Of a stretch of 45,003 bases of DNA, positions 17,673 to 27,385 are shown one piece after another. The DNA lies in assembly GCA_903896015.1 (NCBI GenBank), contig CAITWF010000109.1, forward strand, positions 1 through 45,003, in the 5' to 3' direction. The stretch's first letter is position 1, and every line of letters starts with the position of its first letter. The notes below the pieces were generated by a model, which saw only the letters and a list, made by a program, of their open reading frames with translations, was not told where the DNA came from and searched no databases. Source of the DNA: an uncultured Opitutia bacterium (lineage in GTDB: Bacteria > Verrucomicrobiota > Verrucomicrobiia > Opitutales > Opitutaceae). Made by a program: the position numbers and the translations under genes.

Positions 17673-18755
17673 TCAGGACGCAGTCGCCCGCGGATAATCC
17701 GTGTAGCCGCGCGTACCTGGACTGTAGAACGTCTTGCTGTCCGGCTCGACCAGCGCGAGGCCGTCGCGCACGCGCTCGGCCAGGTCGGGATTGCTGACGA
17801 AGTGGTGCCCGAAGACGATCGCGGCGGCGGTGCCGTTGGCGACGGTCTGATCGGCTTCGGCCGGCGTGTAGCCCATGCCGCAGAGCAGCGCGCCCTTGAA
17901 CGCGGCGCGCGCGGCCGAGACGACGTCAGCCTTTTGCACGCCGAAGAAATCGCCGCGCATCAAATCGAGAAACGCGATCCCGCGCCGATCGAGTTCGGTG
18001 GCGACATAGCGCGTCAACGCGACCGGGTCGCTGTCCTTCATGTCGTTGTAGGAATTGAGCGGCGAGATCCGCACGCCCACGCGATCCTTGCCCCAGACGC
18101 CGATAACGGCCTCGACGACTTCAAGCAGCAGCCTCGAGCGATTTTCGATCGGGCCACCGTAGGGACCCGAGCGCTGGTTCGATCCGTCGCGCAGAAATTC
18201 GTCGAGCAGGTAGCCGTTGGCGCCGTGCACTTCCACGCCGTCGAAGCCGGCGGCCAGGGCATTTTCAGCGGCGTGGACAAAGCCCGCGACGATGCCGGGT
18301 AGTTCGTCGTCACGCAATTCACGCGGGACCTCGTAGGGTTTCTTGCCCTGCGGCGTGTAGGTCTCGTCGTTGGTAATTCGGAGCGGGCTCGGTGCGACGG
18401 GTTGCACGCCGTTGTTCAACAGCGAGTGGCAGGCGCGGCCGCCGTGCCAGATTTGAGCGATAATTTTTCCGCCCTTGGCATGCACGGCATCGGTGACTTT
18501 TTTCCAACCGTCCACTTGCGCCACCGAGTAGAGCCCCGGCTCGCGGCCGCCGAAGGCCGAGTTGCCCTCGATCGCCATGGTCGCCTCAGCCACGATCAGG
18601 CCGGCGCTCGCGCGCTGGGAGTAATACGTGACCATCAGATCGGTCGGCACGTGTTGCGCGTCGGCGCGGCAGCGCGTGAGCGGCGCCATCACGATGCGAT
18701 TGGCGAGGACGAGGGAGCCGAGTTGGACGGGCGTGAAGAGAGCGGGATGGTGCAT
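17673..18755 (-). CDS. Old Yellow Enzyme-family NADH:flavin oxidoreductase / alkene reductase
   Basis: This 360-residue FMN-dependent oxidoreductase of the OYE family (NemA/XenA type) probably reduces activated C=C bonds or nitro compounds with NAD(P)H. The N-terminus FTPVQLGSLVLANRIVMAPLT is typical. IWHGGRACH (102-110) and VEVHGANGYLLDEFLRD hold the substrate-binding His177 and Asn180 and a conserved Tyr182, and SNQRSGPYGG follows. LRITNDETYTPQGKKPYEVP is the usual lid region. The ATG at 18755 is chosen over an upstream extension. It is the last gene of a leftward run with gcvT, gcvH and a membrane protein. The physiological substrate is unknown. Confidence 0.93.
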   Translation of the reverse strand: MHHPALFTPVQLGSLVLANRIVMAPLTRCRADAQHVPTDLMVTYYSQRASAGLIVAEATMAIEGNSAFGGREPGLYSVAQVDGWKKVTDAVHAKGGKIIAQIWHGGRACHSLLNNGVQPVAPSPLRITNDETYTPQGKKPYEVPRELRDDELPGIVAGFVHAAENALAAGFDGVEVHGANGYLLDEFLRDGSNQRSGPYGGPIENRSRLLLEVVEAVIGVWGKDRVGVRISPLNSYNDMKDSDPVALTRYVATELDRRGIAFLDLMRGDFFGVQKADVVSAARAAFKGALLCGMGYTPAEADQTVANGTAAAIVFGHHFVSNPDLAERVRDGLALVEPDSKTFYSPGTRGYTDYPRATAS

Positions 18756-18887
18756 AGAGCGAAGAAAGGAGCGAAAGGGAAATGCCCTCCGGCAAAACGC
18801 AAATCGCCCCGGCGACTTTTCCGACATTTCACGCGCGGCAGACCAACCGCTTTCCGAGCGCCACACGCCGCGGCCCGATCGATCAGA

Positions 18888-19238
18888 TTATGGCTTCGCA
18901 GACGGCGTTGTCGTGGTAGCGCGTTCATCCCGCCACAAATCGGGGCGCGCGGCGACAAAACGAAACACCAGCGTCGTCAGCACGGTGAGCACGGCGATCG
19001 TGCCGGCGAGCTCGCGCCCATGCCAAAGGTGGCCGAAGCCATCCATGAACTCCGCGGCGAGCACGTTGCTCTTGCCGCCCATCACGCGGAGTTCGTGCAG
19101 GTATTTTTTATTGCTCAGCAAATCGCCCACGAGCGGATCGACGCGCTCGGGCTGGGCGGTGAAAAAAATCACGAGCGCCGCGGTGAATCCCAACGTCAGC
19201 AACCACACCGAAAGGCGCTTAATCTTATTCGTCTCCAC
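18888..19238 (-). CDS. Hypothetical two-helix membrane protein
   Basis: The protein has 116 residues with two predicted transmembrane helices (VWLLTLGFTAALVIFF near residues 11-26 and ELAGTIAVLTVLTTLVFRFV near 76-95) linked by a soluble loop containing LSNKKYLHELRVMGGKSNVL. No known domain is recognised. It lies 39 bp after gcvH on the same strand and may be co-transcribed with it. The frame is intact with a normal ATG start (METNKIK). Confidence 0.65.
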   Translation of the reverse strand: METNKIKRLSVWLLTLGFTAALVIFFTAQPERVDPLVGDLLSNKKYLHELRVMGGKSNVLAAEFMDGFGHLWHGRELAGTIAVLTVLTTLVFRFVAARPDLWRDERATTTTPSAKP

Positions 19239-19277
19239 GTCGTTTCGGCTGCGTGGCGAGCTTTCGCCACGCGGTTT

Positions 19278-19661
19278 TCAGGCGGTCAGCTTTCCGTAGG
19301 CCGTCGAGTCGAGCAACGCATCCGCGTCAGCGGGGTTCGCCAGCTTGATCTTCAGCATCCAGCCGCCGTCATAGGGAGCGGTGTTTAATCTCTCGGGCGC
19401 AGACTCAAGCGCGGCGTTGACGGCGACGACTGTGCCCGCGACCGGCGCATAAAGATCGCTCGCGGCCTTCACCGACTCGACGACGCCAAACACTTCGCCG
19501 GCCTTCAGGGCCGCGCCCACTTTGGGCAGCTGCACGTAGGTGATGTCACCGAGCGACGCCTGCGCGTAGTCGCTGATGCCGACGGTTGCGGTGCCGTCGC
19601 CCTCGGGCTTCAGCCACTCGTGGGATTTGGCATAGCGGAGATTCGCGGGAACGTTGCTCAT
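19278..19661 (-). CDS. gcvH: Glycine cleavage system H protein
   Basis: This 127-residue lipoyl carrier of the glycine cleavage complex shuttles the aminomethyl group from GcvP to GcvT, and electrons to the lipoamide dehydrogenase. The lipoylated lysine is Lys65 in [17 protein letters not shown], with [14 protein letters not shown] before it, both hallmark segments. The length is normal. The start ATG overlaps the stop of gcvT by 4 bases (ATGA), giving translational coupling. gcvP and lpd are not in the window. Confidence 0.96.
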   Translation of the reverse strand: MSNVPANLRYAKSHEWLKPEGDGTATVGISDYAQASLGDITYVQLPKVGAALKAGEVFGVVESVKAASDLYAPVAGTVVAVNAALESAPERLNTAPYDGGWMLKIKLANPADADALLDSTAYGKLTA

Positions 19662-20758
19662 GGTGCTTTCTTCAAATCGACGAAGGGCGGTTTGACGAGT
19701 TGCAAATTGATCTTCGCGCCGCGGATGTCGACCGCGAGCGGCTGCGCCGCGGCCACCGTGGTCACGAGCGCGGACCCGATCGCCTCGTTGAGGATCGGCG
19801 AGAGGGTGCCGGACAACACGCGGCCGACCGTCGCGCCGTCGGCGCCGAGCACGGGAGTGTCCGCGCGCACGATGCGACGGTCACCGGTCTTGAAAAACAC
19901 AACCTTGTTCGCCGCGCCGCTCTGCTTTTCGGCGAGCAACGCCGCGCGGCCGATGAAATCGCCTTTGTCAAGTTTCACCGTCCAGCCGAGTCCGGCGGTC
20001 AGCGGCGAAATCTCCTGCGTGATCTCGTGGCCGTAGAGCGGATAGCCCGCCTCGAGGCGCAGGCTGTCGCGCGCGCCCAGCCCGGCGAGTTCGAGTCCGT
20101 GCGGCGCGCCGGCCGCGAGCAACGCCTCGGCGAGGGCGACGACCTCGCTCGCGTCGACGTAAAGTTCGAAGCCGTCCTCACCCGTATATCCCGTGCGACT
20201 GATCAGGCAGTGAAACCCTGCGACAGGACCCTCGACGAAGTGATAATATCTCACGGCACCCAGCTTCGCACCCGTCAGTGACTGCACGATCGCCGCGGCA
20301 CGCGGGCCCTGCACGGCGAGCAGTCCGAAATCGTCGGACTTGTCGGTGATCGAAACTTCGAAGCCCTTTGCCTGCTCGTGAATCCACGCGAGGTCCTTCG
20401 CGATGTTGCCGGCGTTGATGCAGAGAAAATAATTTTCCGGTGCCCACCTGTAGACCAACAGATCGTCCACCACCCCACCGCTTGGATAGCACGTCGGCGA
20501 ATAGACGACGCGTCCGGGATACATCTTCGAGAGATCGTTCGTGACGAGGTGCTGCAAAAACTTTTCCGCCTCGGGTCCGCGCACGTCGACTTCGCCCATG
20601 TGGCTCACATCGAAGAGCCCCGCGGAGCGCCGCACCGCCTTGTGCTCTTCGAGAATGCTGCGGTATTGCACCGGCATTTCCCAGCCGGCGAAGTCCACCA
20701 GCCGCGCGCCGTGCGCCGCGTGAAACTCCCGGAGTGGCGTGCGTTTGAGTTCGCTCAT
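19658..20758 (-). CDS. gcvT: Aminomethyltransferase, glycine cleavage system T protein
   Basis: This 366-residue tetrahydrofolate-dependent enzyme releases ammonia from the aminomethyl-lipoyl H protein and makes 5,10-methylene-THF. The N-terminus [20 protein letters not shown] is typical, followed by [19 protein letters not shown] and [13 protein letters not shown], which contains folate-site residues. The C-terminal barrel ([13 protein letters not shown] onward) is intact and the length is normal. It begins just after TTTCCCGCC with no Shine-Dalgarno sequence. The 108-bp divergent gap to the CNNM gene shows no glycine-riboswitch-like structure, so regulation is unclear. It is coupled to gcvH. 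Confidence 0.96.
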   Translation of the reverse strand: MSELKRTPLREFHAAHGARLVDFAGWEMPVQYRSILEEHKAVRRSAGLFDVSHMGEVDVRGPEAEKFLQHLVTNDLSKMYPGRVVYSPTCYPSGGVVDDLLVYRWAPENYFLCINAGNIAKDLAWIHEQAKGFEVSITDKSDDFGLLAVQGPRAAAIVQSLTGAKLGAVRYYHFVEGPVAGFHCLISRTGYTGEDGFELYVDASEVVALAEALLAAGAPHGLELAGLGARDSLRLEAGYPLYGHEITQEISPLTAGLGWTVKLDKGDFIGRAALLAEKQSGAANKVVFFKTGDRRIVRADTPVLGADGATVGRVLSGTLSPILNEAIGSALVTTVAAAQPLAVDIRGAKINLQLVKPPFVDLKKAP

Positions 20759-20866
20759 GGCGGGAAACTACGCGGGGCGCGCCGCGGCGGAGCAAGGCTC
20801 TTTTGCGCTTCGCGTCTCCGCACACGAATAGATTCGCCACGCGCGCCGGCTCCATAAACTGACCTC

Positions 20867-21943
20867 ATGCTCTGGCTCGCTCTCGCCATCGCGGTGACGC
20901 TGACGGTCTCGTTCGTCTGCTCGCTGTTCGAGGCGCTTGTCCTGAGCACGACGACCGCGGAAATCGAGGCGCTCAAGAAGTCCCGCCCCCGTCGCGGCCA
21001 ACGGCTCGAAATCATCAAACAGGAGCTCGACGAAACCATTTCCGCGATCCTCACGCTGAACACCATCGCCAACGGCCTCGGCTCCGTCGTCATCGGCGCG
21101 CTCGGTGCCCACCTCTTCGGCGATCGCCTGCTCGTGGTGTTCACGGTCGCGTTTGGTGCGGTGCTGCTCGTGGGCGCCGAGGTGCTGCCGAAAAATATCG
21201 GCGTCGTATACCGGCGCGCGCTCCAGCCCATCGTCGTTTACCCCCTGTGGTGGATCCGCCGCGCGCTCACGCCCATTACCTGGGCGTGTAATGCCATCGT
21301 GCGCGCGTTTGTGCGGCAAGACTCGCAAGCCCACCGCTCCGACGAGGAAATCATCCTGCTCGCCGAGCGCGGCGCGCGGTTCGGCACGCTTTCGCAGAGC
21401 GAGTCGAGCATCATCGCCAACGCCCTTTCGCTCGATGATGTGCGCGTCTCCGAACTCATGACGCCGCGCACCGTCGTCACCGCACTCCGCAAAACCGCGA
21501 CCGTCGGCGAGGTCTTCCGCGAGTTTCCCAACCTCCCCTTTGGCCGCATGCCCGTCTACGGCCGCAACCTCGACGACATCGTCGGCCTCGCCCGCCGCCG
21601 CGATCTCCTGAAAGCGAAAGCCAACGATCAGGATCTCGTGCTCGTCGAGGCGCTCATGTCCGAGGCGCAGTTCATCCCCGAGACCGCGACCGCCGCCAAC
21701 GCGCTTCAGATCTGCCTGAAAACACACCAGCAGATCCTCGTGGTGGTCGACGAGTTCGGCGCGACCGCCGGCGTCGTCACGATGGAGGATCTGATGGAGC
21801 ACCTGCTCGGCGGCGAAATTTTTGAGAAGGACGACGTCGCCGTCGACATGCGCGAACTCGCCCGCGCGAAAGTCCGCCGTCCCGCGCGTCCACGTCGCGC
21901 CGGCGAAGCGCCCACTCCGGCTCCCGCCCCACCGAAAACCTAA
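20867..21943 (+). CDS. CNNM/CorB-type membrane protein with CBS pair (hemolysin-C family)
   Basis: This 358-residue membrane protein of the CNNM (DUF21)/CBS family is related to CorB/CorC and HlyC-type proteins linked to Mg2+ and Co2+ handling. The N-terminal transmembrane domain (residues 1 to about 140) includes LLVGAEVLPKNIGVV, where LPK is a CNNM landmark. Two CBS motifs follow, with LMTPRTVVTAL near residue 200 and the second near FIPETATAANALQICL, then VVVDEFGATAGVVTMEDLME, the family end signature. The usual C-terminal CorC_HlyC domain appears short, as the protein stops soon after a Pro/Arg-rich tail. Only 4 bases separate it from lgt, so they probably form an operon. Confidence 0.88.
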   Translation: MLWLALAIAVTLTVSFVCSLFEALVLSTTTAEIEALKKSRPRRGQRLEIIKQELDETISAILTLNTIANGLGSVVIGALGAHLFGDRLLVVFTVAFGAVLLVGAEVLPKNIGVVYRRALQPIVVYPLWWIRRALTPITWACNAIVRAFVRQDSQAHRSDEEIILLAERGARFGTLSQSESSIIANALSLDDVRVSELMTPRTVVTALRKTATVGEVFREFPNLPFGRMPVYGRNLDDIVGLARRRDLLKAKANDQDLVLVEALMSEAQFIPETATAANALQICLKTHQQILVVVDEFGATAGVVTMEDLMEHLLGGEIFEKDDVAVDMRELARAKVRRPARPRRAGEAPTPAPAPPKT

Positions 21944-21947
21944 CGCC

Positions 21948-22784
21948 ATGCCTCTCGCATTTTGGGTTCACAATCTCAGCCCGTTTCTCGGCCCGCACTG
22001 GGGCAACGTCGGCATCCGCTACTATGGACTCGGCTACGTGCTCGGCTTTCTCTCCGCTGCGTGGCTGCTCGTCCGCTACGCCCGCGCCGGCCTCTCGCAG
22101 CTCCCCGCTAACAAAATTGGCGATCTGATGGTCGCGCTCGTCTTCGGCGTGATGTTGGGCGGCCGGGTCGGATCGTTCCTGCTCTACAACCCCGGCCAGT
22201 TGCTCAGCGATCCGCTGAGTTTTTTCCGCGTGTGGGACGGCGGCATGGCAAGCCACGGCGGATTCATCGGCGTCGCCGTGGCGCTGTGGTGGTTTTCCCG
22301 GGCGGAAAAAATCCCGTTCTTGCACCTTGGCGATCTGATCGTGTCGGCGGCCCCGCCGGGGCTTTTTTTCGTGCGGGTCGCTAACTTCATCAACGGCGAA
22401 CTCTGGGGCAAACCCACGCGCGTTGCGTGGGCGGTGATCTTTCCGCGTAGCGAGGAGCCGGGCACGCCGGTGCACCTCATGCTACCGCGCCATCCGTCGC
22501 AGCTCTACGAGGCCGCGCTCGAGGGACTCGTCTTGCTGGCGTTCATGCAGTGGCGTTTCTGGAAGAGCGACATTGTGCGAACGCAGCCGGGCCGGCTGGC
22601 TGGGGAGTTTCTCCTCGGCTACTCCGTCCTGCGCGTAATTGGTGAAATGTTTCGCGAACCCGACGTCGGGGTATCGCTGATTTTTGGCCTGAGCCGCGGC
22701 ACGTTCTATTCGCTCTTCGTGGTCGCCGCCGGCGTCGCCCTCATTGCGCATGGGCGAACCGCCGCGCCACGCGAGCAAAAATGA
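21948..22784 (+). CDS. lgt: Prolipoprotein diacylglyceryl transferase
   Basis: This inner-membrane enzyme of 278 residues attaches diacylglycerol to the lipobox cysteine of prolipoproteins, the first step of lipoprotein maturation. Family landmarks are present in order: GIRYYGLGYVLGF near the N-terminus, GGRVGSFLLYNP, the key VRVANFINGELWG segment and HPSQLYEA, with seven hydrophobic helices overall. The ATG at 21948 is 4 bases after the stop of the CNNM gene, consistent with coupled translation. The frame open upstream of it overlaps the CNNM gene and is not used. Confidence 0.97.
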   Translation: MPLAFWVHNLSPFLGPHWGNVGIRYYGLGYVLGFLSAAWLLVRYARAGLSQLPANKIGDLMVALVFGVMLGGRVGSFLLYNPGQLLSDPLSFFRVWDGGMASHGGFIGVAVALWWFSRAEKIPFLHLGDLIVSAAPPGLFFVRVANFINGELWGKPTRVAWAVIFPRSEEPGTPVHLMLPRHPSQLYEAALEGLVLLAFMQWRFWKSDIVRTQPGRLAGEFLLGYSVLRVIGEMFREPDVGVSLIFGLSRGTFYSLFVVAAGVALIAHGRTAAPREQK

Positions 22785-22811
22785 CTGTGCCGGAGCTGCT
22801 ATTAGCCGAGT

Positions 22812-22832
22812 GTGATGCGCCCGAAGCATCAC
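22812..22832 (+). terminator. Hairpin after lgt, possible terminator
   Basis: GTGATGC and GCATCAC form a perfect 7-bp stem around a 7-nt loop, 27 bases after the lgt stop and 67 bases before the RND gene. There is no T-tract. Confidence 0.3.
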
Positions 22833-22899
22833 TGGTAGCGCGAAGAGGTATTGGCAGTCTCAGCCAACTAGGGCACACTATCCGCTACTTGAACTGACC

Positions 22900-25800
22900 A
22901 TGTGGATCGTCCGCCTCGCTCTCCGTCGGCCCTACACGTTTACCGTGATGGCTCTGCTCATTGTCATCCTCGGCGTCGTGTCCGTCATGCGGATGGCCAA
23001 GGATATCTTTCCGTCGATCGACATCCCGGTCGTTACGGTGCTGTGGGTTTACGGAGGCCTCACGCCCGACGAGATGGAAAAGCGCATCATCACGATCAGC
23101 GAGCGGGCGATGACCACCACAGTCAATGACATCGAGCACATGGAATCGCAGGCCCTGTCCGGTTCCGGCGTAATCAAGGTCTTCTTTCAGCCCCACACGA
23201 GTGTCGACGCCGCCGTCGCGCAAATCACCGCGATTAACCAGACTATCCTGCGCGTGCTGCCCGTCGGCGCCACGCCCCCGCTCGTCATCCGCTTTAGCGC
23301 CTCCAACGTCCCAATCCTGCAACTCGGACTCGGCAGCAAGACCCTCTCCGAGCAGTCGCTCTACGACATCGGCCTCAATTTTCTCCGCGTCCAGCTGGCC
23401 ACCGTGCAGGGCGCCTCCGTGCCGCTGCCGACCGGCGGCAAAGTCCGCCAAATCCAGATCGATCTCGATCCGCAGGCGCTGCAAGCGAAGGGCCTCACGC
23501 CGTCCGACGTCACCAACGCGATCAACCTCCAGAATCTCACGCTCCCTTCCGGCACCGCCAAAATCGGCGACCGCGAGTACAACGTCATTCTCAACAGCAG
23601 CCCCGATCTCGTCGCTGGCCTCAACGATCTTCCAATCAAAGTCGTCAACGGCACCACGGTGTTCATCCGCGATGTTGCTCAGGTGCGCGACGGCAATCCG
23701 CCCCAGACCAACATCGTCCGCCAAAACGGAGCCCGCGGCGCGCTCCTGCCCATTTTGAAAAGCGGCAACGCCTCCACGCTCGACATCATTTCGCGCGTCC
23801 GCGCCGCCCTCCCCCGCATCCTCACCACCGTCCCGCCCGAACTCGATCTGCGGGCGATGTTCGACCAGTCGGTCTTTGTCCGCGCCGCGCTCAACGGCGT
23901 CATTCACGAGGCGCTCATCGCCACCGCGCTCACCTCGCTGATGATCCTGCTCTTCCTCGGCACGTGGCGCAACACCCTCGTCGTCGCCCTCTCGATCCCG
24001 CTCTCGATCGCATGCTCGCTGATCATCCTCAATATTTTCGGCCAGACCATCAACGCGATGACGCTCGGCGGACTCGCCCTGGCCGTCGGCATCCTGGTCG
24101 ACGACGCCACCGTCACGATCGAAAACATCGAGCGCAACCTCGCGCTGCGAAAGCCACTCATCCAGGCGATCCTAGACGGCGCGCAACAGATCGCGACGCC
24201 GGCTTTCGTCTCGACGTTATGCATCTGCATCGTGTTCGTACCGATCTTCCTACTCGAAGGCGTTGCCGGATTTCTCTTCGGCCCGCTCGCGATGGCCGTG
24301 ATCTTCGCGATGCTCGCGTCGTATTTCCTCTCGCGCACCGTCGTGCCGACCTTCGTGCACTTCCTGCTCCACGGCCAGCCCGTGATGCACGACGACGGCC
24401 ACGGTCACGCGTCGAAGGGCGACCTCTTCTGGCGCATCCACGTCCGTTTCAACGTTCACTTCGAGCGCTTCCGTGCTGGCTACACCCGCGCGCTCGAATG
24501 GTGCCTCAATCGGCGCAAGTTCATCGCCATCGGCTCCCTGATCGTGGTGCTCGGCACCGGCGCGTTGCTGCCGTTTCTCGGCCGCGATTTTTTCCCACTC
24601 GTCGACGCCGGCCAGTTCCGGCTGCACGTGCGCGCCACCCCCGGCATGCGAATCGAGGAGACCGAGCGGGTGTTCACCGCCGTTGAAAATGTCATCCGCG
24701 AGATCATTCCGGCCGACGAACTCGTCGCGATCCTCGACAACATCGGCCTGCCCGCTGGCAGCACCGCGCTGGCCTTCAGCGATTCCGTGACCGTCGGCGC
24801 GAGCGACGGCGAAATCCTCGTCTCGCTGAACCCCGAGAAGCACGGCTCGACCTGGGCCTTTGTCCGGAAAATCCGCGAGCGGCTGAACCACGATTTCCCC
24901 GACTACGCGTTCTTCACGCAACCCTCGGACATCGTTGGCCAGATTCTGAACTTCGGCCTCCCCGCGCCGATTGACGTGCAAATCGCCGGTCGCGATCGCG
25001 CCGCCAACTATGCCCTCGCACAAGAGCTCTCCACGCGTATCGCCCAGATTCGCGGCGCCGTCGACGTCCATGTCCACCAGGTCGTCAACTCCCCCGCACT
25101 CAAGGTGAACGTCGACCGCACGCGTGCGAGCCAGCTCGGCCTGACGCAGCGCGACATCGCGAGCAATCTCCTCATCTCCCTGAGTGGCTCCGGCCAGTCC
25201 GCGCCCAACTACTGGCTCAATCCCCAGAACGGTGTGCAATACCTCGTCGCCACGCAGACGCCGCAGTTCCAGATCGATTCGATCGATGCGCTCCGGCTGA
25301 CGCCCGTCGGCGTGAGCGGACGCAGCAACACCCCCGAACTGCTGGGCAATGTCGCCAGTATTGAGCGCACGATCAGCCAGGCCGATGTGAGCCACTACAA
25401 CATCCAGCCGGTCTTCGACGTCTACGCCAACGTCGACCAGCGCGACCTCGGCGGCGTCGCCACCGAGGTAAAAAAACTCGTGAAGGATTACGAGGCGAAG
25501 CTGCCGCGCGGCAGCTTCATCACGATGCGCGGCCAGGTGCTGAGCATGGAAACGTCTTTCCGCGATCTCGGCCTCGGCGTGATGTTCGCGATCATCCTCG
25601 TGTATCTGCTCATGGTGGTGAATTTCCAATCCTGGCTCGATCCCTTCATCATCATCATGGCGCTGCCGGGTGCGCTCTGCGGGATTATCTGGGCGCTGTT
25701 TCTCACGCACACCACGCTCAGCGTGCCCTCGCTGATGGGCGCGATCATGAGCGTGGGCGTCGCCACCGCCAACTCGATCCTTGTCGTCACCTTCGCCAAC

Positions 25801-26112
25801 GATCAGCGCAAGGAGGGCCGCGATGCCCGCCAAGCTGCTTTGGAGGCCGGCCACACGCGCCTGCGTCCCGTGCTCATGACCGCGCTCGCAATGATCATCG
25901 GCATGCTGCCAATGTCGCTCGGGCTCGGCGAAGGCGGCGAACAAAACGCCCCGCTCGGTCGCGCCGTGATCGGCGGGCTGCTCCTCGCCACGATCGCCAC
26001 GCTCTTTCTGGTGCCGGTAGCCTACGCCACGCTCCGCAAAAAAGCCGCGCATCGTCCCGAGGAAACCATCCTGGAAGAACTTCACGAGGCGCACCTCCCC
26101 GAAAGCAGCTGA
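22900..26112 (+). CDS. RND-family efflux transporter permease
   Basis: This 1070-residue inner-membrane proton-driven pump subunit of the AcrB/HAE type probably exports hydrophobic compounds or ions together with an adaptor and an outer-membrane channel. The sequence has the canonical start (a helix, then DIFPSIDIPVVTV), duplicated large periplasmic domains and a second half starting near IAIGSLIVVLGTGALLPF. The essential Asp pair of transmembrane helix 4 is in GILVDDATVTIENIERN at about residue 400. The late GVATANSILVVTFANDQR is typical. It is the first gene of a two-gene operon with its adaptor, 35 bp before it; no outer-membrane channel is adjacent. The substrate cannot be inferred. Confidence 0.94.
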   Translation: MWIVRLALRRPYTFTVMALLIVILGVVSVMRMAKDIFPSIDIPVVTVLWVYGGLTPDEMEKRIITISERAMTTTVNDIEHMESQALSGSGVIKVFFQPHTSVDAAVAQITAINQTILRVLPVGATPPLVIRFSASNVPILQLGLGSKTLSEQSLYDIGLNFLRVQLATVQGASVPLPTGGKVRQIQIDLDPQALQAKGLTPSDVTNAINLQNLTLPSGTAKIGDREYNVILNSSPDLVAGLNDLPIKVVNGTTVFIRDVAQVRDGNPPQTNIVRQNGARGALLPILKSGNASTLDIISRVRAALPRILTTVPPELDLRAMFDQSVFVRAALNGVIHEALIATALTSLMILLFLGTWRNTLVVALSIPLSIACSLIILNIFGQTINAMTLGGLALAVGILVDDATVTIENIERNLALRKPLIQAILDGAQQIATPAFVSTLCICIVFVPIFLLEGVAGFLFGPLAMAVIFAMLASYFLSRTVVPTFVHFLLHGQPVMHDDGHGHASKGDLFWRIHVRFNVHFERFRAGYTRALEWCLNRRKFIAIGSLIVVLGTGALLPFLGRDFFPLVDAGQFRLHVRATPGMRIEETERVFTAVENVIREIIPADELVAILDNIGLPAGSTALAFSDSVTVGASDGEILVSLNPEKHGSTWAFVRKIRERLNHDFPDYAFFTQPSDIVGQILNFGLPAPIDVQIAGRDRAANYALAQELSTRIAQIRGAVDVHVHQVVNSPALKVNVDRTRASQLGLTQRDIASNLLISLSGSGQSAPNYWLNPQNGVQYLVATQTPQFQIDSIDALRLTPVGVSGRSNTPELLGNVASIERTISQADVSHYNIQPVFDVYANVDQRDLGGVATEVKKLVKDYEAKLPRGSFITMRGQVLSMETSFRDLGLGVMFAIILVYLLMVVNFQSWLDPFIIIMALPGALCGIIWALFLTHTTLSVPSLMGAIMSVGVATANSILVVTFANDQRKEGRDARQAALEAGHTRLRPVLMTALAMIIGMLPMSLGLGEGGEQNAPLGRAVIGGLLLATIATLFLVPVAYATLRKKAAHRPEETILEELHEAHLPESS

Positions 26113-26147
26113 CCTCGCGCCGCAAAAATCCTTTTGAACCTTTCGCT

Positions 26148-27275
26148 ATGAAGTCCTCCCGCTCCCTTTTCGCCGTTTCGCTCTCTGCCGCGGCCGCCTT
26201 GGTTTGTTTATCCGGAGTCAGCCCGCGGCTGGCCGCCGCCGAGCCGGCGCAAACCACCGGTCCACACCGCCCGGTCGTCAACGTCGTGCTCGCGCAGCGC
26301 GCCGCCGTCCCCAACGAGCTGGTGTTGCCCGCCACGCTCCAACCGTCGCAAGACGCGCCCATCTACGCACGCACGACCGGCTACCTGGCGCGTTATCTCG
26401 TCGACATCGGCGACAACGTGAAGGCCGGCCAAACTCTCGCCATTGTCGAATCGCCCGAGGTCGATCGCCAGCTTGCGCAGTCGCAGGCCGCGCTCGCGCA
26501 GTCGCGCGCCAATGCGGTGCTCGCCAAGGCCACTGCCGTCCGCTGGGCGGCCCTCGCGAAATCCAACGCCGTCTCCGCGCAGGAAGCCGAGGAAAAGTCC
26601 GCCGCCGCCGATGCCACCGCCGCCAACGTGCAGGCTGCGGAGGCCGAGGTCGGCCGGCTCACGCAACTGAAGGACTTTGAGACCGTGACCGCGCCCTTCG
26701 ACGGCGTAATTTCGTCGCGCGGCGCGGACATCGGCATGCTCATCACGACTGACGCGAGCCGGCCGCAGCTCTTCCGGCTGACACAGCAGCGCCCGTTGCG
26801 CGTCTACGTGAGCGTACCGCAAAACTATGTTCGCTCCGTAAAACCGGGCGTGCCCGCCGAGGTGCTCGTCGCCGAATTTCCCTCGCGCGCCTTCACCGGC
26901 CAGATCGTGCGCGCCTCGGGCGCCCTCGACGCCGCCACCCGCACGCTGCAAGCCGAAGTGCAGTTGCCCAACGACGACGGCCAGCTGCTGCCCGGCATGT
27001 TTGTGCAAGTCCGCTTTCGTTTCGCACCGAGCGAGCCGCCGCTCCTCATTCCGTCGAACGCCGCGATCATCCGCGCGGACGGCACGCTCGTCGCCGTGAT
27101 CGATGCGTCGCATGTCGTGCACCTAGAAAAGGTGAAACTCGGCCGCGACTTCGGCACGCAGATCGAAATTCTTTCCGGGCTGACGGCGGGCGCGATGGTC
27201 GCCGCCAACCCGAGCGATTCGCTCACTGACGGCACGGTCGTCGAGCCGTTGCTGCCCGCCCCGGCGAAAAAGTAA
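26148..27275 (+). CDS. RND efflux periplasmic adaptor (membrane fusion protein)
   Basis: This 375-residue exported adaptor links the RND permease to an outer-membrane channel. It has a signal peptide, a biotinyl-lipoyl-like hairpin start (YARTTGYLARYLVDIGDNVK), a coiled-coil hairpin of Ala/Gln/Ser repeats at about 100-165, the lipoyl second half (TVTAPFDGVISSRGADIGML), a beta-barrel domain and a membrane-proximal region at the end. The order (permease first, adaptor second) is the reverse of the common acrAB order but occurs elsewhere. The intergenic distance of 35 bp suggests one transcript. Confidence 0.92.
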   Translation: MKSSRSLFAVSLSAAAALVCLSGVSPRLAAAEPAQTTGPHRPVVNVVLAQRAAVPNELVLPATLQPSQDAPIYARTTGYLARYLVDIGDNVKAGQTLAIVESPEVDRQLAQSQAALAQSRANAVLAKATAVRWAALAKSNAVSAQEAEEKSAAADATAANVQAAEAEVGRLTQLKDFETVTAPFDGVISSRGADIGMLITTDASRPQLFRLTQQRPLRVYVSVPQNYVRSVKPGVPAEVLVAEFPSRAFTGQIVRASGALDAATRTLQAEVQLPNDDGQLLPGMFVQVRFRFAPSEPPLLIPSNAAIIRADGTLVAVIDASHVVHLEKVKLGRDFGTQIEILSGLTAGAMVAANPSDSLTDGTVVEPLLPAPAKK

Positions 27276-27303
27276 GCGGGCGCGCAAACCACACCGTTCG
27301 ACG

Positions 27304-27376
27304 CAGGGCGTCTCTCGTGCAGACGCCGTCGTCGGACGGAGAACCAAGCCCGGCGCCTGCCAGACAGACACCCTCC
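27304..27376 (+). repeat. Interspersed palindromic repeat, copy 5
   Basis: This starts GCAGGGCGTCTCTCGTGCAG, continues into GACGCCG and ends GGCGCCTGCCAGACAGACACC. It lies in the 110-bp gap between the converging adaptor and glgC genes and may also serve as a bidirectional terminator. Confidence 0.65.
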
Positions 27377-27385
27377 AGGAAACGA

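Noticed and set aside
20759-20866. Possible glycine riboswitch upstream of gcvT
   Set aside because: The gap is only 108 bp and no tandem aptamer landmarks were seen.
24250-26094. Minus-strand frame inside the RND permease
   Set aside because: It is a shadow of the real permease with no recognisable sequence features.
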